Of a DNA stretch of 64,000 nucleotides, positions 17,497-24,943 are shown in pieces. A model generated the notes under the pieces. It was given only the letters and a program-made list of their open reading frames with translations. It had not been told where the DNA came from and ran no database searches. Source of the DNA: Alistipes sp. (lineage in GTDB: Bacteria; Bacteroidota; Bacteroidia; Bacteroidales; Rikenellaceae); the NCBI GenBank assembly GCA_017623505.1, contig JAGAOZ010000014.1, positions 1 through 64,000 of the forward strand, read 5' to 3'. The first letter of the stretch is position 1. Each line of letters opens with the position of its first letter. Both the position numbers and the translations under genes were made by a program.

Positions 17497-17859
17497 TTAC
17501 AATCCCTCCTTTTCAATCAGCTCCTTGAGTTGCTTAAGCGCATCCTTAGGAACCGAAACAGTATGACTAAAAGTTTTCGCATCCGATAGCACCAATCGCG
17601 GCTTAGAAATATTGATATAATAGATGTATGAGCGATTGATAATTATACCTCGACCGATACGGATAAAGACATTCTCGCGCTTACCCAACTGCTTCTCAAT
17701 CATAGTCTCGATTTGTCCCAATTGGTAGGTGAGTGTACGAGTCTGCATGTCGGCCTGCATCAGAGTCGAATAGTTACCGTCAGATGAGATGTAGACGATA
17801 GCCTCCGGCGCTATGCGCACCAGCTCGGATGATGTATGTATAATCAGATACTTTCCCAT
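17497..17859 (-). CDS. Stand-alone LytTR DNA-binding regulator
   Basis: The 120-residue protein is essentially one LytTR domain: residues 15-30 (RIAPEAIVYISSDGNY), 62-80 (ENVFIRIGRGIIINRSYI) and the C-terminal strand (HTVSVPKDALKQL) fit the family. There is no receiver domain, so signal input must come from elsewhere, possibly from the membrane protein encoded 2 bp downstream. It has a strong promoter shared with a divergent AraC gene. Confidence 0.9.
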   Translation of the reverse strand: MGKYLIIHTSSELVRIAPEAIVYISSDGNYSTLMQADMQTRTLTYQLGQIETMIEKQLGKRENVFIRIGRGIIINRSYIYYINISKPRLVLSDAKTFSHTVSVPKDALKQLKELIEKEGL

Positions 17860-17877
17860 TTTTTATGATTCCAAAGG

Positions 17878-17908
17878 CAAAGTTACAAAGCTTTTTGCAC
17901 ATAACAAA
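17878..17908 (-). promoter_or_regulatory. Promoter of the LytTR operon
   Basis: On the minus strand TTTG (17905-17908) and TAACTTTG (17878-17885) are spaced by 19 bp. The leader is very short, about 15 nt. Confidence 0.8.
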
Positions 17909-18029
17909 TCTTTTGACCGGCAATGTATGAAATGCTCCGTTTTCTGTACGAATTAACGCTAATGGCATATAAAAAATCCGTTGGTGACAATAGTAAAAAC
18001 GGTTATAACAACGAAAAATATTCATAAAA

Positions 18030-18061
18030 TTTGTTTTTATAAAAATAAATGTATATATTTG
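18030..18061 (+). promoter_or_regulatory. Promoter of the AraC-family gene
   Basis: TTTG (18030-18033) and TATATTTG (18054-18061) are separated by 20 bp, an exact fit. Confidence 0.8.
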
Positions 18062-18099
18062 TACCAGAATGCAAAAGTTAAATTAATTATCATTAAGTC

Positions 18100-18963
18100 A
18101 TGAAGCTATCATGCCCTAAGACATGTGCCGCTCTGCAACACCCAGAGGCAGGCTTCTATCTCAAACGCTGCATGGCGGGCGAGACATTTGTAATACCACA
18201 CAGCGCACAGCACTCTGTGATTATGTTAATGCACGGCTCTTTGGAGGTCTCTTCGGAGGAGTGCAAAGAGTACCAGGTGAATGAGCGCCACATGGTATTG
18301 TGCTACAAATCATACGAATACAAATTTACCGCAAAGAGCAATTCGGAGTTTATCGTTGCATATTTCGCATCGGTGGGCGGGGCTTGCGACGTGAGCATGC
18401 TCACAAAACTCTTTAAGCACCAGATGAGCGCGAAGTATGAGTTTGAGGCGGTAGCTTTCAACGAGCCGTTGCGCGACTTCCTGAACTGCATGTACCGCTA
18501 TCTGGAAGACGGAATAGAGTGTAAACACATGCACTATGCGGCTATTCAGCAGCTCTTCGTGCTGTTGCGCTTCTACTATCCGCCAAAGACGCTGTTGCGC
18601 TTCTTCTACAATGTGCTCGACAGCGACACTTCGTTCCAGGCATTGGTAGAGAATAACCGTCCGAAGGTGCGCACATTGAACGAGCTGGCAGCATTGTGCG
18701 GTTACGATATCTCAACCTTTAACGTACTGTTCCGCAAGCACTTCAAGGGTATCACACCTTACAATTGGATGCAAGAGCAGCGCAGCAAGGAGATATACCA
18801 CTGCGTATGCAATACAGATATGCCTATCGGCGAGATTGCTGCCGAGTACGGCTTCTCGAATGCCGGTCACCTGAGCACATTCTGTCGCAAATTCTGGGAT
18901 TTAACACCTATGAAGCTGCGCGCAAAGGCTCGTAGAGAGGCGAAAGAGGCAAAAGGGAAATAA
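18100..18963 (+). CDS. AraC-family transcriptional regulator
   Basis: The 287-residue protein has an N-terminal ligand-type region (about 1-180) with a hydrophobic cupin-like start, and a C-terminal double helix-turn-helix at about 185-278: TLNELAALCGYDISTFNVLF for the first helix pair and IGEIAAEYGFSNAGHLSTF for the second. The target is unknown. It is divergent from the LytTR operon with about 120 bp between promoters. Alternative: a virulence-type Mga/Rgg regulator is excluded by the typical AraC signature. Confidence 0.9.
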   Translation: MKLSCPKTCAALQHPEAGFYLKRCMAGETFVIPHSAQHSVIMLMHGSLEVSSEECKEYQVNERHMVLCYKSYEYKFTAKSNSEFIVAYFASVGGACDVSMLTKLFKHQMSAKYEFEAVAFNEPLRDFLNCMYRYLEDGIECKHMHYAAIQQLFVLLRFYYPPKTLLRFFYNVLDSDTSFQALVENNRPKVRTLNELAALCGYDISTFNVLFRKHFKGITPYNWMQEQRSKEIYHCVCNTDMPIGEIAAEYGFSNAGHLSTFCRKFWDLTPMKLRAKARREAKEAKGK

Positions 18964-18984
18964 TAGTTAGGTTGATACAAAATG

Positions 18985-19018
18985 AGGCTGTCGCAACGAT
19001 TGTTGGACAGCCTTTTTT
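18985..19018 (+). terminator. Terminator of the AraC gene
   Basis: AGGCTGTC and GACAGCCT arms with an inner CAAC/GTTG pairing are followed by six T. A close relative of this hairpin is used after leuS (27725). Confidence 0.9.
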
Positions 19019-19066
19019 GTCAGAGGTGGTGTAACAATGAAGTCGTATAACAGGAGCTATTTCCAA

Positions 19067-19207
19067 GGCTGCGAGTAAGTGAGAGCAGAGTCAAGCTCGC
19101 TTGAACTATGCCGAGCGAGAGCAGACAAGGGAAGAATAACATATTCTTTCCAAGGCTGCGAGTAAGCGAGAGCAGAGTCAAGCTCGCTTGAACTATGTTG
19201 AGCGAGC
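19067..19207. repeat. Dispersed hairpin repeat, copies 2 and 3 in tandem
   Basis: Two copies start 87 bp apart (19067 and 19154), each preceded by TTCCAA, and differ at only a few positions. Copy 3 stops at GAGCGAG, 16 bp before the esterase stop codon. The relation to copies at 10186 and 24778 is clear over AGCAGAGTCAAGCTCGCTTG. Confidence 0.85.
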
Positions 19208-19222
19208 CTTGCTATACGCCTT

Positions 19223-20416
19223 CTAAAAGAGTTGCTCCACAAACAACACCAAATAATCACGCCAATTGCGCCAGATGTGACCATCCTTAGATTCGTGATA
19301 GATGTATGGGTAGTTCAGCGCATCAAGCTTTTCGCGTAGGCTGACATTCTCCTTGTAGAGGAAATCCTCCTCACCAATACCAATCCAGAAGAGATGAGGC
19401 TTTGTGGCAAACAACTCTTGCAGGCGGGCCTCAGGGTTACGATAGACCTCAGACTTGGCAGCATCGCCGCGGAAGACAGCCGCAGAGAAGAGGCCCACAT
19501 AGCCAAAGACGCCAGGGTAATATTGCGCTATATGCAACGAATGGAAGCCACCCATAGACAGGCCGGCAATAGCACGATGGTCGCTGTCGGGGTGGGTACG
19601 ATAGTATTTATCGACGAAATTGACTATATCAATGAATTGCTCCTCGTATGAGCCATCCATAGTACGAGGCAGCATAGCCTCAGGACGAATCAGCCCCTCA
19701 TGGCTCTGGCCCGGAGCTGCCTCATGCGCCATATTGCCATTGGGCATAACAACAATCATAGGCTTCATACGACCTTGAGCTATCATATTATCGAAAATCT
19801 GCGCAGCACGGCCCAGACCTACCCAAGCCTCCTCGTCACCGCCCATACCATGCAGAAGGTATAGCACCGGATAGCGCTGGTTGCTTGTCAGATAATCGGC
19901 AGGGGTGTAGATAGTTACGCGACGAGCCCTATGTTGCACATCCTCAGTGGGATACCACACCGTAGAGAGGGAGCCGTGTGGGACATCCTGCACCGAGAAA
20001 ATATCGCCCTTACCGCCCGGCACAATCAAAAGGTTAAAGATAGATGCGATATCGCGGACAGTATGTACGTTACCCGGATCGGTAATCTTCACACCATCGA
20101 CAATCATATTATAATTATATAAATCCGAAGCGAGAGGCTCTGGTGTTGTATACTCCCACACACCATCCTCGCGACGTGTCATAGGGACAACGCCGGGGGC
20201 TTTCCAGCTACCGTGTTCGCTTGTAATAAGCTGCTGAGGTAACATATCGCCCGTCAGCTCGACACGCTCCGCAGCCGCAGCCGCAAGACGGAAGGTGACA
20301 CGTCCATCCTCCAAAATTTCAGGCGACAAAGTCGAATTTCTCTCTCCAATGGTCTGTTGTGCCCCCACAGGAGCGCACATCACCACCAACACCATAAATA
20401 AAAATAATCTCTTCAT
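19223..20416 (-). CDS. Secreted esterase, carbohydrate esterase family 1-like
   Basis: The 397-residue protein has a signal peptide cleaved near residue 19 (APVGAQ), an N-terminal immunoglobulin-like/E-set domain at about 25-130 and an alpha/beta-hydrolase domain of the Fes/esterase D family. The nucleophile lies in GLSMGG, the strand-helix YPVLYLLHGMGGDEEAW precedes it, and the catalytic His is probably the one in SKDGHIWRNW. Such enzymes deacylate xylan (feruloyl/acetyl groups); the substrate is not determined here. It is monocistronic with its own promoter. Confidence 0.88.
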   Translation of the reverse strand: MKRLFLFMVLVVMCAPVGAQQTIGERNSTLSPEILEDGRVTFRLAAAAAERVELTGDMLPQQLITSEHGSWKAPGVVPMTRREDGVWEYTTPEPLASDLYNYNMIVDGVKITDPGNVHTVRDIASIFNLLIVPGGKGDIFSVQDVPHGSLSTVWYPTEDVQHRARRVTIYTPADYLTSNQRYPVLYLLHGMGGDEEAWVGLGRAAQIFDNMIAQGRMKPMIVVMPNGNMAHEAAPGQSHEGLIRPEAMLPRTMDGSYEEQFIDIVNFVDKYYRTHPDSDHRAIAGLSMGGFHSLHIAQYYPGVFGYVGLFSAAVFRGDAAKSEVYRNPEARLQELFATKPHLFWIGIGEEDFLYKENVSLREKLDALNYPYIYHESKDGHIWRNWRDYLVLFVEQLF

Positions 20417-20440
20417 AACCGTTCACTTTAAAGTCTAAAC

Positions 20441-20471
20441 CAAAGATATGGACTTTTTTTGTATCTGCAAA
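20441..20471 (-). promoter_or_regulatory. Promoter of the esterase gene
   Basis: On the minus strand TTTG (20468-20471) and TATCTTTG (20441-20448) are spaced by 19 bp; the leader is about 20 nt. Confidence 0.8.
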
Positions 20472-20550
20472 ATCGACGCTATGATTTATTTCCACCCAAC
20501 CATTGCAAGAGTTTTCAAGGGTGAATGAGTTTAAGGATTTACGCTTTGTA

Positions 20551-20574
20551 GGGGCGGAATTTAGTGTAATGGAG
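20551..20574. repeat. Short dispersed word shared with 16348-16371
   Basis: GGGGCGGAAT followed by TAATGGAG recurs with similar spacing in the second unit of the 16261 array. The surrounding 367-bp divergent gap (20417-20783) otherwise holds only the two promoters. Confidence 0.4.
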
Positions 20575-20637
20575 AGGAAAAAATCTATTATTTTGAAGAA
20601 AAAATATTAAAAACAGGCAAATTTTTATTTCAAAAAG

Positions 20638-20668
20638 TTTGTTTTAAATAAAATTGATTTTATATTTG
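20638..20668 (+). promoter_or_regulatory. Promoter of the OmpA-like/lipoprotein operon
   Basis: TTTG (20638-20641) and TATATTTG (20661-20668) are separated by 19 bp. The leader is about 110 nt. Confidence 0.85.
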
Positions 20669-20783
20669 CAAAGGCGTAATTTATTTCGTTTTAAAATTTT
20701 TGTTCAGGCTTTATTGGCAATTTTAACGAAAAACGCCGCAGAAGTGTGCAATAGAAGAATTATTAACGTATAAAAACAAAAAA

Positions 20784-22100
20784 ATGAAGAGATTTCTAAC
20801 ACTAACCATTCTCTTTTCGGTGTTTGCCATGGCTGAATCATCGGCGCAGAGCAACACAGAGTTGGAGCCACGCGACTTTGAACGTGGCTGGTACATTGGA
20901 CTTCAGGGTGGTATACCTACCGCCGAGGCTACATTCAGTTCATTTGGAGCGGACCGTTTCCGCCCAGGATGGGAGGCAGGTCTGCACGCAGGCTATCGCT
21001 TCAACCATATCTTGGCGGTGGAGGCAACAGCGGCCATAGGTCAGGTATTTATGAGCGAGCAGGATTGCTGCTTTGAGAGCGACTATCTGCTGGGTGCAGA
21101 TTGGAACCGTTGGAAGTATCCGACAGCGGACTTCCACTACTATCCATACAGCGAGCTGAAGAGCCATACTCAGTTGCAGCGTTACGGACTACACCTTAAT
21201 ATAAATATGTTGGGATTCTTCCCTTCGACGCGTGATAGCCGCTGGCGAGTGGAGCTTGCACCTTCTATCTACGCTGTGGGCTCATCGTCGGACTTGCGCA
21301 CCAAGTCGGATGATAAGCTTATTGCTGCCGATATAGACTCTTGGCATTTTGGTTATGGCGGTCGTTTGCAGGCGTCATACGCACTGACCGAGCGTCTGGA
21401 TTTGGGTATCTACGGAGGTTTTGCCCACCACACAGGCTCTACGCTGGATGCTATGCCACAGATTCACCTGACAAACTTTGTGATTGATGCAGGATTGAAG
21501 CTCACATACGCTATCGGCACCAAGCCACGCGAGAAGTCTGCGGCTGCGGCTGCACTTATCCCAGCAGCGGCACTTTTGGGTGAGGGTAACGACACTGCCG
21601 AGCAGGGCGAGGTAGCGAACGAGGAGCCTGCGGAGGTAGAGGTTGTAGAGCGTAAGGCTATGCCTCAGGCACCTCCTGCTGAGGTTAGCCCGGAGATTAA
21701 GCCTGCTGTAGGCATTAAGGCTGAGCCACAGTCGGAGGCTACAACAGAGCCGCAAACGGAGCAGGCAACAGAGGTTGCAGAGGTGGAGTTCCCTGTGATA
21801 TACTTCTCATTCAACAGCGTTTGGATTGAGCCAAGCGAGCGAGGCAAAGTAAAGGAGATTTCGCAGATAATGAAGGCTAATCCCGAGATGCGTATTCGCG
21901 TAACAGGCTCTTGCTGCGAGATTGGCGGCGAGGAGGTTAATAAGCGAGTGTCATTGCAGCGTGCCGAGGCGGTAAAGAGAGTGCTGGGACAGTGGCTTAT
22001 ACCTGCCGAGAGAGTGGAGACGGTAGGAGCAGGTATTGCTCACGACGCTCCGAGCAGAAAAGAAGCTCGCAATGCGACTGTGATAGAGATTATAAAGTAA
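20784..22100 (+). CDS. OmpA-family outer-membrane protein
   Basis: The 438-residue protein has a signal peptide (cut after SSAQS, near 22), an eight-strand-type barrel at about 35-245 (GWYIGLQGGIPTAEATF, GLHAGYRFNHILAVEAT), a Pro/Glu-rich linker at 255-335 and an OmpA C-terminal domain at about 338-438 (VIYFSFNSVWIEPSE, RAEAVKRVL). In the usual peptidoglycan-binding motif GHTD the sequence here is GSCCE, so the Asp that contacts diaminopimelate is replaced by Cys while the Arg of RAEAV is kept; peptidoglycan binding may be altered. It leads a two-gene operon with the coiled-coil lipoprotein 25 bp downstream. Confidence 0.9.
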   Translation: MKRFLTLTILFSVFAMAESSAQSNTELEPRDFERGWYIGLQGGIPTAEATFSSFGADRFRPGWEAGLHAGYRFNHILAVEATAAIGQVFMSEQDCCFESDYLLGADWNRWKYPTADFHYYPYSELKSHTQLQRYGLHLNINMLGFFPSTRDSRWRVELAPSIYAVGSSSDLRTKSDDKLIAADIDSWHFGYGGRLQASYALTERLDLGIYGGFAHHTGSTLDAMPQIHLTNFVIDAGLKLTYAIGTKPREKSAAAAALIPAAALLGEGNDTAEQGEVANEEPAEVEVVERKAMPQAPPAEVSPEIKPAVGIKAEPQSEATTEPQTEQATEVAEVEFPVIYFSFNSVWIEPSERGKVKEISQIMKANPEMRIRVTGSCCEIGGEEVNKRVSLQRAEAVKRVLGQWLIPAERVETVGAGIAHDAPSRKEARNATVIEIIK

Positions 22101-22125
22101 TAACTAAAATAAAAACCTAAAGATT

Positions 22126-24663
22126 ATGAAGAAATTATCAATTATCGTACTGTTTATCGCACTCTTCGCAGTGAGTTGTGAGAAGTGGGACCATAAGATT
22201 GCTGCGGTGGAGGACCGTCTGGAGTTGTTGGAGGGAACAACAATCCCTAACATCGAGCAGCAGATCGTAAATATCAATGCTTCGATTGACGATTTGAAGG
22301 CTGTGGATGAGGCTTTGCAGGGTCTTATCGACAACTTGGAGGCTAAGGCTGAGGACTTGCAGGCACAGCTCGACGCTAATGCAGCAGCCGACGCAGCAAC
22401 AAAGGCGGCATTGGAGAGCGAGATTGCCAACCTGAAGGCTCTTATCGCCGCTTTGCAGGCAAAAGACGTAGAGCTCGACCAGAAGATTGCAGACCTTCAG
22501 AAGTATGTCGATGACGAGATTTCGGCTACCGAGGATTGGGCAAACCAGACCTTCTCGACGCTGGAGCAGTATGCCGATATGCAGCGGGAGATTTCTGCTT
22601 TGAAGGCACTCTTAGAGCAGTATAAGAGCGAAATTACCGATGCTTATACCAATGCTATCAAGACCGCTATCAATGCCAGCGAGGCATCTATGAAGGATTG
22701 GGTAAATAAGACTTTGGCTGAGGGATATTACACAAAGGCAGAGATAGACGGTAAGGTTTCTGCTCTCGAGACTAAGATTGAGGAGGGCGACGACGCACTC
22801 CAGAAGGAGATTGACGCACTCAAAGCTGCTCTTAAGAAGGCAGAGGGCGACCTTACAGTAGCATACGTGGAGGCTATCGAGAAGGCAATTAACGACAACA
22901 ACGGAAAGATTAATGCAGAGATTGCCGCAGCAGTGAAGACCGCACAGGACAATCTTCAGGCACAGATTGATGCTATCAACAACGAGATAGAGAAGATAAA
23001 GACTCGTTTGGATATTATCGAGGCGGACATCAACTCCATCAAACAGCAGATTGATGATTTGAAGGGTGTAGATGCCGAACTCAAAGGCTACATAGAGTCT
23101 TTGCAGAACACCGCAAACGACTTGCAGTCGAAGATTGATGCCACCAACGATGCACTTGCAGTCTTGGAGAGCGACCTTGAAGGCCAGATTACAGCATCGG
23201 AGCAGAAGGTGCTCGATGAGTTGAAAACCGTGAAGACGGCTTTGGAGGGACAGCTCGCCACCATCAAGGAGACCATCACAACGCTTACATCTCGGCTTAC
23301 TATCATTGAGGGCAAAATCGTTCAACTTTTCAATGCAATAGATGAGTGTGCAACTCAGGAAGATGTGAATGAGGTTAAACAGAATTTGGCAACCGTGCTG
23401 AGCGATATTGCTGCGATGAAAGTTGATATTAAAGATCTTCAAGACAGAATGGATACCGTAGAGGGAGAAGTGGATTCATTGCAGACTGCTGTCGCTAATT
23501 TGGAAAGCAGAATTGAAGCACTTGAAAAGGACTTCGCTAACCGCATACAGAGCCTGAAGTATCTGCCAGAGTATAACGACGGTAAGGTTACGATGGATTA
23601 CACTACACGCACACTTAATCTCGACTTTATCATCTCGCCAGCTGAGGTGGCTACGTCACTCAAGCAACAGTTTGATGCCGACAACAGTGTTATCAAGGCT
23701 TATGTTCGCTACACCAAGACACGTGCTGCGGGCGATATCGTTGAGCAGAAGGTTTCGGCAATGAGCGTAGGCGAGAATGGCATATTCACACTGACTATCG
23801 AGGGACAGAACCTGAGCAATGATTTCTGGACAGGTGTGTTGGATGCAGTAATCTACATACAGATTATCGACCAGAATGGCAACAACGTGGTATCGGATAT
23901 GATTCCTATGGAGGCTGATGAAATTATTTCACAGCAGCTCGCGATGCCGACTAACGTAAGGACTGAACAGATTTCTCGTGGCGTAATGCGTATAAGTTGG
24001 GACCCTGTGCCAAATGCCGATTTCTATGAGTTCTGTAAGGGAAATCCAATTGTTGGTACATACCTTCCAACAGACAATTGTTACTATGATTATGAGTACA
24101 CGGAGGAGTATGTTGGCGTAACACTGCAATTTGGAATAAAAGCAGCATCTAACTCGCTGCTGTACACAACTTCTGAGGCGTATATGTCATCTGTGGTTTT
24201 CCCTGAATTACTGTCTGAAGTATCAATCGAGTACGAGGCAACAGAGCAGCTTACTCTAACAGAGGGTACGTTTGGTTATGCGACCTACACTCATACATTT
24301 GCCGACGGCAAGGGAACGATTAGTTTTGATAGTTCGGTTACGGAGTATACGATTGCGAATAATGCGTTTAGAGAAAACACATCCCTCACGTCGATAACAT
24401 TCTCGGAGGGCTTAACCACGATTGGAAGCTATGCATTTTATAGTTGTGCGGCTCTTGAGAAGGTGGTGATAAAGGGTGATGTTACAGCGATTGGACAAAA
24501 TGCGTTCGCAAGCTGTTCCTCGCTCTCAACGGTGGAATATTATGGCACCACAGAGCTAACCACATCTAATGCGTTTTTTGATACTTCACTCCTTTTCGTA
24601 TCGGTAACTGATGCATATCCGGCTGCCGTATTCTGTGGCAAAATGGCAAGAAAAGAGTTATAG
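22126..24663 (+). CDS. Coiled-coil lipoprotein with fibronectin-like and BspA-type leucine-rich repeats
   Basis: The 845-residue protein has a lipobox (FAVSC, Cys19). Residues about 22-485 are nearly continuous heptad coiled coil rich in Ala, Leu, Glu and Asp, with two internal YTKAEIDGKV-like breaks. A beta domain follows (about 495-600), then a fibronectin-III-like segment (about 603-700; VRTEQISRGVMRISWDPV), and finally BspA-type LRR_5 repeats (about 745-820; NAFRENTSLTSITFSEGLTTIG). It could reach several tens of nanometres from the membrane. Together with the OmpA-like protein it suggests an envelope-anchored stalk with a C-terminal binding head (inference). Confidence 0.85.
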   Translation: MKKLSIIVLFIALFAVSCEKWDHKIAAVEDRLELLEGTTIPNIEQQIVNINASIDDLKAVDEALQGLIDNLEAKAEDLQAQLDANAAADAATKAALESEIANLKALIAALQAKDVELDQKIADLQKYVDDEISATEDWANQTFSTLEQYADMQREISALKALLEQYKSEITDAYTNAIKTAINASEASMKDWVNKTLAEGYYTKAEIDGKVSALETKIEEGDDALQKEIDALKAALKKAEGDLTVAYVEAIEKAINDNNGKINAEIAAAVKTAQDNLQAQIDAINNEIEKIKTRLDIIEADINSIKQQIDDLKGVDAELKGYIESLQNTANDLQSKIDATNDALAVLESDLEGQITASEQKVLDELKTVKTALEGQLATIKETITTLTSRLTIIEGKIVQLFNAIDECATQEDVNEVKQNLATVLSDIAAMKVDIKDLQDRMDTVEGEVDSLQTAVANLESRIEALEKDFANRIQSLKYLPEYNDGKVTMDYTTRTLNLDFIISPAEVATSLKQQFDADNSVIKAYVRYTKTRAAGDIVEQKVSAMSVGENGIFTLTIEGQNLSNDFWTGVLDAVIYIQIIDQNGNNVVSDMIPMEADEIISQQLAMPTNVRTEQISRGVMRISWDPVPNADFYEFCKGNPIVGTYLPTDNCYYDYEYTEEYVGVTLQFGIKAASNSLLYTTSEAYMSSVVFPELLSEVSIEYEATEQLTLTEGTFGYATYTHTFADGKGTISFDSSVTEYTIANNAFRENTSLTSITFSEGLTTIGSYAFYSCAALEKVVIKGDVTAIGQNAFASCSSLSTVEYYGTTELTTSNAFFDTSLLFVSVTDAYPAAVFCGKMARKEL

Positions 24664-24691
24664 AGACTGAATTTGATTCATAGATAGGAGG

Positions 24692-24725
24692 CAGGGCTGA
24701 CCGCAAAGGTCGGCTCTGTTTTTTT
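24692..24725 (+). terminator. Terminator of the OmpA/coiled-coil operon
   Basis: An 11-bp stem (CAGGGCTGACC / GGTCGGCTCTG, two G-U pairs), GCAAA loop and seven T. Confidence 0.9.
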
Positions 24726-24728
24726 AAG

Positions 24729-24777
24729 GTAAAAGGTGAAAACTGAAAACTGAAAGGTGAAAACTGAAAGGTAAAAG
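24729..24777. repeat. Simple repeat GGTGAAAACTGAAA
   Basis: Three imperfect units directly after the terminator; reverse complement of the block at 16198-16240. Confidence 0.75.
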
Positions 24778-24854
24778 TTGCGAGTAAGCCATACGCAGAG
24801 GGAGCTTGCTCACTATGCTATGGCGGAGCAACTAAGGGAAAGCGAAGCTTTGCC
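24778..24854. repeat. Dispersed hairpin repeat, copy 4
   Basis: This diverged copy forms nested pairs: GTTGC/GCAAC outermost, GCCATA/TATGGC, and GAGC-TT-GCTC in the centre. It ends with AAGGGAAAGCGAAGCTTTGCC, matching the end of copy 1, and abuts the leuS promoter. Confidence 0.75.
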
Positions 24855-24875
24855 AAACGTGAAAAAACGGGAAGA

Positions 24876-24907
24876 TGTGTTAAAGAGAAAAATATTTAGT
24901 ATATTTG
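24876..24907 (+). promoter_or_regulatory. Promoter of leuS
   Basis: TATATTTG (24900-24907) is exact; TGTG (24876-24879) sits 20 bp upstream in place of TTTG. Confidence 0.65.
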
Positions 24908-24943
24908 CAGGTTAGAAGAAACTTAAAAATCAAGATACAAGCT

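Noticed and set aside
19057..19284. A 75-codon minus-strand frame with repeated residues near the esterase end
   Set aside because: It is the translated tandem hairpin repeat plus the out-of-frame esterase end, not a gene.
22612..23442. A 276-codon open frame antisense to the coiled-coil lipoprotein
   Set aside because: Caused by the repetitive codon use of the coiled coil on the other strand; Leu/Cys-rich with no start context.
24905..24943. A 13-codon N-terminal extension of leuS from a TTG
   Set aside because: It overlaps the -7 promoter box, so it cannot be transcribed as part of the gene.
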